From JAJPKK01 sp963802745 (GTDB lineage: Bacteria; Pseudomonadota; Alphaproteobacteria; Rhizobiales; Xanthobacteraceae), in assembly GCA_963802745.1 (NCBI GenBank), contig CAWDKL010000048.1:362015-426014 (forward strand): 64,000 nt of DNA, read 5' to 3'. Below are positions 56,941 to 64,000 of this stretch, piece by piece (position 1 is the first letter of the stretch; every line of letters starts with the position of its first letter). The notes under the pieces were generated by a model. The model was not told the origin of the DNA. It did not search any database and was given only the letters and a program-made list of their open reading frames with translations. Both the position numbers and the translations under genes were made by a program.

Positions 56941-58250
56941 ATGACTATGGCCGCGGCCCCGCAAGTTGGTTTGGTACGCGCGCGCAGTGAGCGGTGGTGG
57001 TACCTCGCGCTTTGCGTCGTCTGCATGATCATGATCGCCAATTTCCAATATGGATGGTCGGTCTTCGTATCACCTTTGCATAAGGCGCACGGGTGGTCGG
57101 TTTCCAACATTCAGATTGACGTTCACGATTTTCGTCGCTCTGGAGACCTGGGCAACGCCCCTCAACGGATGGCTCGCCGACAGACTCGGTCCGCATCTTG
57201 GACCGCGCGTCGTCATGGGGGCGGGCGGCCTGTTCGTCGCGCTGGGCTGGATCATCAATTCCTACGCCACATCGCTGCCGATCCTGTATCTCGGCGGCGC
57301 TCTTTCCGGCTGGGTGCGGGCGCCGTGTACTGCACGGCCGTTGGCACGGCAGTGAAATGGTTCACCGATCATCGCGGCCTAGCTGTCGGTCTTGTCGCGG
57401 GCGGATTCGGCGCGGGCGCAGCGCTGACGATCATTCCCATTCAAATGGCGATCAAGACCAGCGGCTACGCATCGGCGTTCTTCTGGGCGGGGTTGCTTCA
57501 GGCGCCGTTGTTCTGATCGTGTCGCAGTTCATTCGGAATCCAAATCGCGGTGAAGTCGCGGCGCAAGTTTCCGCGAAGGTGCAGCAGACGACATACAGCT
57601 ATTCGCCACACGAGGTACTGACGAGCCGCGTCTTTTGGGTACTCTATGTGCTGGACGTACTGATGTGTGCAGGCGGTTTGATCGTCACCGCCTATCTGGC
57701 TCCCATCGCCAATTCTTATCACGTCTCCGATGTGATCGTATTCATGGGAGCGACGACGCTCTCCATCGCGCTCATTTTCGCCAATGTGATGAACGGCATT
57801 GCGCGTCCATTGTTCGGATGGGTGTCCGACAAGATAGGTCTTTCGGAGACCATGGCGATCGCGTTCGCTCTCGGCGCCATCGCCTATTTCCTCCTCAGCA
57901 TGACCGGAAAATATCCGTGGGGACTCATCGTCTTCGTCGGCATGGTGTTCTTCTGCTGGGGTGAGATTTTCAGCCTGTTCCCGGCCATGTGCACGGATCT
58001 GTTCGGGCAGAAATACGCGACCACAAATTCCGCGCTTCTCTACACCGCGAAGGGCGCTGCGGCCTTCCTGGTTCCGCTTGGAGGCCTCGCCGCATCCATA
58101 ACTGGAAACTGGAATGACGTTCTCTTTCTGACGACCGGAATAAATATCGTCGCCGTCGTTCTTGTCCTCACCGTTCTTCGCCCGGCAGCGGCGCGGCACC
58201 ATGCAACAGCAATAATGAAATCGGAAAAGTCGGCAGCGAATGCACGCTGA
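56941..58250 (+). pseudogene. oxlT: Oxalate/formate antiporter OxlT-like MFS transporter (frame breaks)
   Basis: A twelve-helix major facilitator of the oxalate:formate antiporter group, about 435 codons. The first helix ends YLALCVVCMIMIANFQYGWS, then VSPLHKAHGWSVSNIQ. After breaks near 57115, 57320 and 57505: ALETWATPLNGWLADRLGPH, LYLGGALSGWGAGAVYCTAV, AGGFGAGAALTIIPIQMAIK, and the second half with MNGIARPLFGWVSDKIGLSE and KYATTNSALLYTAKGAAAFL; the Lys in YTAKG lies where OxlT has its substrate-binding lysine in helix 11. It would import oxalate in exchange for formate. It lies between two CoA-transferase genes and upstream of oxalyl-CoA decarboxylase. Confidence 0.85.
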
Positions 58251-58291
58251 CCGCGCCAGAATTACACATGAAAAATTGAGGAGTTACGAAA

Positions 58292-59598
58292 ATGAGCAAG
58301 CCACTTGAAGGTATCAAAGTCATCGATTTCGCTGGCGTGCAGGCGGGTCCTGTTTGCGCCCAGTTTTTGGCTTGGTATGGCGCAGATGTCATTAAGGTTG
58401 AGCGCGTGGAAGGCGGCGATATCACGCGCCACCAGCTTCGCGACATCCCCGATGTCGATGCGCTCTACTTTACCATGCATAACAGCAACAAACGTTCGAT
58501 CGCATTGGATACCAAGACGCCGGAAGGCAAGGAGATGTTCGAGAAGCTGTTAGCCTGGGCCGATGTTATCGTCGAGAATTTCCGTCCCGGGGCTATGGAC
58601 CGGATGGGCTTTGGATGGGAGCATCTCCACGAGATCAATCCACGGCTGATCTGGGGTTCGATCAAAGGATTTCACGAGAATTCACCCTTCGCCGATCTCA
58701 GCGTTTATGAAAACGTCGCGCAATGCGCCGGCGGCGCGGCCTCGACGACCGGCTATTGGAATGGGGAGCCGGCCGTATCGGGGCAGGCGTCTGGCAATAA
58801 CAATGGGCCGCTGATCAGCGCCGCGGCGCTCGGCGATAGCAATATCGGGCTATGCATTTGCTGATCGGGATTCTGACCGCGCTGTTCGGCCGGGAAAAGA
58901 CCGGACGCGGCCAGAAGGTCAGCGTCTCGATGCAGGATGCGGTGCTGAATCTCTGCCGCGTCAAGCTGCGTGACCAGCAGCGCCTGGAGCGCGTCGGCTA
59001 CCTCGAGGAATATCCGCAATACCCGAATGGCAAGTTCACCGATGTCGTGCCTCGCGGCGGCAATGCTGGCGGCGGCGGTCAGCCGGGCTGGGTACTCAAA
59101 TGCAAAGGCTGGGAGACCGATCCCAACGCCTATATCTATTTCACGATCCAGGAACAGAATTGGGCTGCGACCGCCGAGGCGATCGGCAAGCCCGAATGGG
59201 CGAACGACCCGGACTACACGACGGCCAAGGCGCGCCAGTCGCATATTTTCGATATCTTCGCCGAGATCGAGAAATGGCTGGCCGGCAAAACCAAATACGA
59301 GGCCATCGAATATCTGCAGCAAATATCGCATTCCCTGCGCGCCAGTGCTTTCCATGAAAGAAATCGCCGAGGCGCCGGCATATGCGCGAGACCGGGACGA
59401 TCGTCGAGGTCAAACAGCCAAAGCGCGGCACCTTCTTGACGGTCGAATCCGATCAAGTTCTGCGACTTCACGCCAGAGATCACCGGTGCGCCTTTGCTCG
59501 GCGAGCATAGCGACGAGATGCTCGCACAATTCGGCTATACGCCCGCGCAGATCAAGAGCTTTCCACGACAAGAAGGTCGTTGCGACGGACAGCAATAA
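58292..59598 (+). pseudogene. frc: Formyl-CoA:oxalate CoA-transferase (frame breaks)
   Basis: Frc transfers CoA from formyl-CoA to oxalate. About 430 codons: MSKPLEGIKVIDFAGVQAGP, QFLAWYGADVIKVERVEGGD, RLIWGSIKGFHENSPFADLS, VYENVAQCAGGAASTTGYWN, then the catalytic Asp in ALGDSNIG. A break near 58846 leads to MHLLIGILTALFGREKTGRG, EEYPQYPNGKFTDVVPRGGN and the mobile glycine loop AGGGGQPGW. Breaks near 59330 and after lead to IPCAPVLSMKEIAE and the tail LGEHSDEMLAQFGYTPAQIK. About 13 extra residues (around QASGNNNGPLISA) precede the catalytic Asp relative to the O. formigenes protein as I recall it. The exact stop is uncertain. Confidence 0.85.
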
Positions 59599-59683
59599 CG
59601 CGTTGTCACGCGTTCTGCGACCGTTCAAAGAGTTAGCGGCGCTCCTTCGCTTCCGGCGCGAGCGACCCATCATTTCGACAAGG

Positions 59684-61394
59684 ATGAAGGACATGACAGG
59701 CGACAAACGACGCAGGCGGAGCTGACCGACGGATTCCACCTGGTGGTGGACGCCCTGAAGCTGAACGGAATTGATACGATCTACGGTGTCGCCGGCATCC
59801 CGATCACCGATCTGGCGCGGCTGGCGCAAGCGGAGGGGCTGCGGTATTTCGGATTTCGCCACGAACAAAGCGCCGGCAACGCGGCCGCGATCGCCGGCTA
59901 TCTGACGCAGAAGCCAGGAATCTGCCTCACGGTCTCGGCACCGGGTTTCCTGAACGGCATGGTCGCGCTCGCGAACGCCACCACCAATTGCTTCCCGATG
60001 ATCCTGATCAGCGGATCGAGCGACCGCGCGATCGTCGATCTCGAGCAGGGCGATTACGAAGAACTCGACCAGATGAATGCGGCCAAGCCTTTCGCCAAGG
60101 CGGCGTTCCGCGTCGAACCGGCCCCAGGATATCGGCATCGGCATCGCGCGCGCGATCCATGCGGCCGTCTCCGGACGGCCCGGCGGCGTCTATCTCGACC
60201 TGACCGCGGCTGTCCCTCGGCGCGGCGCTGGACGCGGAAACGGCGAAGAAATCTCTGGTGAAGGTCGTCGACGCGGCACCGAGCCAGATTCCGGCGCCCG
60301 CGAATCGATTGCGCGCGCCCTCGACCTTCTGGCGAGCGCCGAGCGGCCGCTCGATCATTCTCGGCAAGGGCGCGGCCTACGCCCAGGCGGACAAGGAGAT
60401 CCGGTCCTTCATCGAGACCACCGGCATCCCGTTTCTGCCGATGTCGATGGCAAAGGGACTGCTGCCGGACAATCATCCGCAATCGGCCGCGGCCGCGCGC
60501 TCCTTTGCCCTCGGCCAGGCCGATGTCGTCATGCTGATCGGGGCGCGCCTGAACTGGCTGCTCTCCCACGGCAAACCGCCGCTATGGTCGGAGAGCGCGC
60601 AATTGGTGCAGATCGACATTTCGCCGACCGAGATCGACAGCAACCGCGCCATCGCCGCGCCCGTCGTCGGCGATATCCAATCCGCAATGGCGGCCTTGCT
60701 CGCCGCGCTCAAGCCCGGCCAGGTCAGGCCGAGCGCCGCCTGGCTCAAGGAGATCGGCCAGCACAAGCAGAAGAATGTCGAGCGCATGGCGGCGCGCCTC
60801 AACGCCGACCCCAATCCGATGAACTTCTCGAGCGCGCTCCGCGCCGTCCGCAACGCGCTCGCCGACCGGCCCGATATCTATGTCGTCAACGAAGGCGCCA
60901 ATACGCTGGATTTCGCCCGCAACATCATCGACATGCACGAGCCCCGCCAACGTCTCGACAGCGGAACCTGGGGGATCATGGGCATCGGCATGGGATACGC
61001 CATCGCCGCAGCGGTCGTGACCGGCAAGCCCGTCGTCGCCATCGAGGGCGACAGCGCCTTCGGTTTCAGCGGCATGGAGATCGAGACCATCTGCCGCTAC
61101 AATCTGCCGGTCGTCGTCGTGGTCTTCAACAATGGCGGCATCTATCGCGGCGACAAGGCCGGAGCTCCCGCCCTCACCGACGGGTTTCATCCCAACGCCC
61201 GCTATGACAAGCTGATCGAGGCCTTCGGCGGCACCGGGTATCACGTGACCGATACGGCGAGCCTGGCAAGTGCCTCGAGCGAGGCGCTCGCGGCGGGACG
61301 GCCGGCGCTCATCAATTGCGTCATCGATCCGACGGCGGGCACCGAGAGCGGCCATATTCAGAACCTCAACCCGAAAAGTGCCTTGGTGAATTGA
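59684..61394 (+). pseudogene. oxc: Oxalyl-CoA decarboxylase (frame breaks)
   Basis: A ThDP-dependent enzyme converting oxalyl-CoA to formyl-CoA and CO2; about 570 codons. N-terminus: ELTDGFHLVVDALKLNGIDT, IYGVAGIPITDLARLAQAEG, with the catalytic Glu in FGFRHEQSAGNAAAIAGYLT, and SAPGFLNGMVALANATTNCF. Breaks occur within the first ten codons, near 60120, 60215 and 60345. The second half from about 60350 is intact: LGKGAAYAQADKEIRSFIET, LPMSMAKGLLPDNHPQSAAA, and the ThDP motif EGDSAFGFSGMEIETICRYN ending VFNNGGIYRGD. The start ATG 59684 follows AAGG. Together with Frc it forms the oxalate-degradation cycle. Confidence 0.88.
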
Positions 61395-61437
61395 CGATGG
61401 GCCGCGATGCAAGGTTCCTTTCAGTGGAGTCGATTCG

Positions 61438-61701
61438 TGGACAAGGTCACGGACAATGCAAGTCGCCATCGCTTCGAACTCATCGTCGATAACAAGGTCG
61501 CATTTGTGACCTATGCAATGGAGGGCGACCGGCTTGCATTGCTTCACACGGAGGTGCCGAAAGCATGGAGGGCAAGGGATCGGTAAGCTCCTGATCCGTT
61601 CGGTGCTCGACGTGGCAAGACAACGCGGATTAAAGATTGTGCCGAGATGCGAGTTCGTCTCGGCCTTTATCGATCGAAATCCCAAATTCGAAAGACCTGA
61701 T
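61438..61701 (+). pseudogene. Small GNAT N-acetyltransferase, YjdJ-like (frame breaks)
   Basis: About 85 codons of the short GNAT subfamily (YjdJ/NATD1-like): DNASRHRFELIVDNKVAFVT, YAMEGDRLALLHTEVPKA, then after breaks near 61565-61585 the acetyl-CoA loop EGKGIGKLLIRSVLDVARQR, GLKIVPRCEFVSAFIDRNPK. The V-P-x-C-x-F motif is typical. GTG at 61438 is the probable start. It lies 40 bases after oxc on the same strand; a role in the module is not evident. Confidence 0.7.
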
Positions 61702-61765
61702 CGTCTGAAATTATCTTCGCCACGAGATCATCGGTCGTGGGCGAAGCGGTGCGCAAACTTGCCTC

Positions 61766-62160
61766 TTATATCGACGTCATCCGGCGAGATTCTTCGAGAA
61801 TGGGACAGGTCGGACGAGCGTCGCCATTGCATTTATTCGCGAGGTTACGCAGCGTATCTCTCATTCCCTGAAGCTCGGCGATCCGCGTATCCAGCTCTGC
61901 GACGTGCGCGAACGCCATCTTTTTGACGTCGGCGCTCGGCCGCTGATCCTGCCAAAGGGCCAAAAGCCGCTGGATATCTTTGATCGAAAAGCCGAGCTTC
62001 CGCGCGCGCTTGATAAACTCAAAACATGCAGGTCGGATTGGCCGTAGAGACGATAGCCACTCTCGCTGCGCTCGGCGGGAGCGATCAAGCCGATGCTTTC
62101 ATAGTGGCGGATCATCTTCGCGTTGACGCCGCTCGCGGCGGCAGCTTCGCCGATATTCAT
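61766..62160 (-). CDS. cueR: CueR/HmrR-type Cu(I)-responsive MerR regulator (one frame break)
   Basis: A MerR-family activator of about 131 codons. N-terminal helix-turn-helix: MNIGEAAAASGVNAKMIRHY, ESIGLIAPAERSESGYRLYG. After a break near 61990 the dimerisation helix reads KRARKLGFSIKDIQRLLALW, VAELDTRIAELQGMRDTLRN, and the metal loop NKCNGDARPTCPIL carries the two Cys of Cu(I)-sensing CueR (C-x7-C). It is divergent from the copper ATPase gene, and a matching operator lies between them (62183-62213). Confidence 0.88.
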
Positions 62161-62182
62161 CGAATTTCTCAGCCTCCGCCTC

Positions 62183-62213
62183 TTGACCTTCCAATAATGG
62201 GAAGCCCCATGTT
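62183..62213 (+). promoter_or_regulatory. CueR-type promoter of the copper ATPase gene
   Basis: TTGACC (-35), a 19-base spacer, then CATGTT as -10. Within the spacer lies the dyad ACCTTCC-N7-GGAAGCC (62186-62206), close to the CueR consensus ACCTTCC-N7-GGAAGGT. The over-long 19-base spacer is the mark of MerR-activated promoters. It reads toward the ATPase gene, 41 bases downstream of CATGTT. Confidence 0.75.
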
Positions 62214-62253
62214 CAGCGGCAAGAGCCGTTGCCACCCACGGAGGCGGGAAATA

Positions 62254-64000
62254 TGAACTCAACCAAGCCGCACACGATGCGTCTCACGACCACCATCACG
62301 ATCACTTCTGAGGTACGTCGGTCGATCCGGCGCGGCAAGTACCATCTAACACCGAAAATCACGGATATTTGCAGCCGCGAAAGTGCCGCAAGAAGTTCGA
62401 GGCTAATCCGGAGGCCTATTTAAGCCAAGCGAACATCCAGAGCCGGAGCCGGTCGCACATCGACCACGTCGCTGGACGTGTCCGATGCATCCGCAGATCG
62501 TTCGCGAGGGCCGGGTAATTGTCCGATCTGCGGCATGGCGCTGGAGCCGGCCGGTCTCCCGGTCGATGGACCCAATCACGAATTAGCTGACATGACGCGG
62601 CGTTTTTGGGTCGGTGTGGTTCTCGCCGTGCCGGTGCTCGTCCTCGACATGGGTGCGGATCTGCCGCTTCTCAACCGTATACCGCCGCTTCTCTCGGTCT
62701 GGATACAGTTCGCTTTGGCCACGCCGGTGGTGCTTTGGGCCGGGTGGCCATTCTTTTACGCGGCTGGCAATCGGTCAGGAACCGATCCCTCAATATGTTC
62801 AGCCTGATCGCGTTCGGCGTCGGCGACGCTTATGGCTATAGCCTCGTCGCGACCTTTGCTCCCGGACTGTTCCCGGCCGGCCCTTCGTCAAGGTGGCGTC
62901 GTCGCGGTCTATTATGAAGCGGCGGCCGTTATCACGGTCCTCGTGCTGCTCGGTCAGGTGCTGGAATTGCGCGCGCGGGAGCAGACCGGCGGTGCCATTC
63001 GCGCGCTTCTGAAGTTAGCGCCAAAGACTGCGCGGCGCTTCGTGCAGATGGCGCGGACGAAGGAGTATCCGCTCGATCGAGTTCATGTCGGCGATCGTCT
63101 TCGCGTGCGCCCCGGCGAAGCGTACCGGTCGACGGCGTCGGTGCCGGAGGGCGACGAGCGCCGTCGATGAATCGATGGTGACTGGTGAATCGCTGCCGGT
63201 CGAAAAGGCAGCGGGCGATCAAGCGTGATCGGCGGCACAATCAACGGTACAGGCAGCTCTGGTGATGACCGCGGAACAGAGTGGGCGCCGAAACGATGCT
63301 GTCCCGGATCGTGCACATGGTGGCCGACGCCCAGCGCAGCCGGGCGCCATCCAGCGGCTGGCCGACTCGGTCGCGGCTGGTTCGTTCCGGCGGTCATGGC
63401 CTCGTGCGGCGCTGGCATTTGCGGCCTGGATGATCTGGGCACCGTCGCCAGCCTTCGCCTATGCGCTGGTGGCTGCGGTTTCGGTCGTCATCATCGCATG
63501 CCCCTGTGCGCTTGGCCTCGCCACGCCGATGTCGATCATGGTGGGCGTCGGCAAGGGTGCGACCGCCGGCGTCTTGATCAAGAACGCCGAGGCTCTGGAG
63601 CGCTTCGAGAAAGTCGACACTCTTGTCGTCGACAAGACCGGCACACTCACCGAAGGCAAGCCCCGCGTCGTCGCCGTCGTGCCGCGGAAGGGTTCGACGA
63701 AGCGACAATCCTGTCGCTCGGCGCCAGTCTCGAACGCTCAAGCGAGCACCCGCTCGCCGCCGCGATCTCACCATGGCGAGGAGCGGGCTCGCGTTGCAGG
63801 ACGTCGCCGATTTCGAATCCGTGACGGCAGGGGGATACCGGCAATGTCGGGAGCCGCCAAATCGCAGTCGGCAACGCCGGGTTCCTCAGCGATATCGGCG
63901 TCGCCAGCGCAGATTTGGAAACGCGGGCGAATGATCTTCAGCGTGAAGGCGCGACAGTGATCTTCATTGCCGTGGATGGACGCCCCGGGGGTATCATCGC
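62254..64000 (+). pseudogene. copA: Copper P-type ATPase CopA-like (frame breaks, 3' end outside window)
   Basis: A P1B-type ATPase that expels Cu(I). The N-terminus is His-rich (decoded in parts), followed by a YHS-like domain (RKCRKKFEANPEAYLSQANI) and a heavy-metal-binding domain (MHPQIVREGPGNCPICGMAL). Then come membrane helices (RRFWVGVVLAVPVLVLDMGA, IQFALATPVVLWAGWPFFYA), YYEAAAVITVLVLLGQVLEL, ESMVTGESLPVEKAAGD of the actuator domain, the transport motif IIACPCALGLATPMSIMVGV, and the phosphorylation site VDTLVVDKTGTLTEGKPRVV. At least ten frame breaks lie between 62260 and 64000. Expression is predicted to be CueR-controlled. Confidence 0.85.

Noticed and set aside
1..64000. CRISPR arrays, rRNA and tRNA genes
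   Set aside because: I saw no regularly spaced direct repeats and no recognisable tRNA or rRNA sequence. A covariance search would be needed to exclude a diverged tRNA.

Overview
The window reads as environmental, high-GC Alphaproteobacterial DNA (Hyphomicrobiales; Bradyrhizobiaceae- to Beijerinckiaceae-like). This rests on the gene families present: TRAP transporter, invasion-associated locus B protein, GlsB, Ku/LigD, isoquinoline-1-oxidoreductase-like operon, oxalate module and CueR/CopA. One block, about 22.2-26.83 kb, looks Acidobacterial (Solibacter-like). It has DUF362 and gamma-glutamyltranspeptidase genes, two copies of a palindromic repeat, and no broken frames. From about 26.94 kb to the end almost every long gene is interrupted by one or more single-base frame breaks, whereas the first 26.8 kb has very few. 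The window is therefore probably an assembly of segments of different quality or origin, or a draft long-read sequence. I annotate broken genes over their full reconstructed extent and name the breaks.

Layout. 0-9.8 kb: end of a class III CoA-transferase, a HigBA toxin-antitoxin pair, a DctQM TRAP transporter, two small secreted/cupin proteins, an IS1380 remnant, an alcohol dehydrogenase, a nitroreductase and a flavin-reductase-like protein. 10.1-15.3 kb: a five-gene exporter operon (HlyD adaptor, two ATPases, two ABC-2 permeases). 15.4-18.5 kb: small secreted/hypothetical genes. 18.68-20.10 kb: a 1.42-kb insertion sequence with perfect 22-bp terminal inverted repeats, inside or at the end of a hypothetical gene. 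21.4-22.2 kb: a GNAT toxin/DUF1778 antitoxin pair. 22.2-26.8 kb: the Acidobacteria-like block.

26.9-37.7 kb holds the most unusual set of genes: an acyl-CoA dehydrogenase translationally coupled to an amino acid:[carrier protein] ligase (a class II aminoacyl-tRNA-synthetase relative), facing an operon of acyl carrier protein, AMP-dependent ligase and short-chain dehydrogenase. An acyltransferase-like gene, a ThDP enzyme, a class IV aminotransferase, an esterase and an acyl-CoA synthetase follow. Together they suggest a small aminoacyl-carrier-protein-dependent pathway. 37.9-40.2 kb: MetY and MetA (homocysteine synthesis). 41.5-45.0 kb: Ku and LigD (non-homologous end joining). 45.36-45.74 kb: a small four-EF-hand protein with the exact inter-loop spacing of lanmodulin, a candidate lanthanide-binding protein. 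47.4-51.3 kb: a molybdopterin oxidoreductase with its 2Fe-2S subunit and multihaem cytochrome c. 53.5-55.0 kb: a K+ channel and a DUF1801 protein. 55.7-61.4 kb: an oxalate utilisation module (CoA-transferase, OxlT antiporter, Frc, Oxc). 61.8-64.0 kb: divergent CueR and a copper P-type ATPase with a recognisable CueR box between them. I saw no rRNA, tRNA or CRISPR array.
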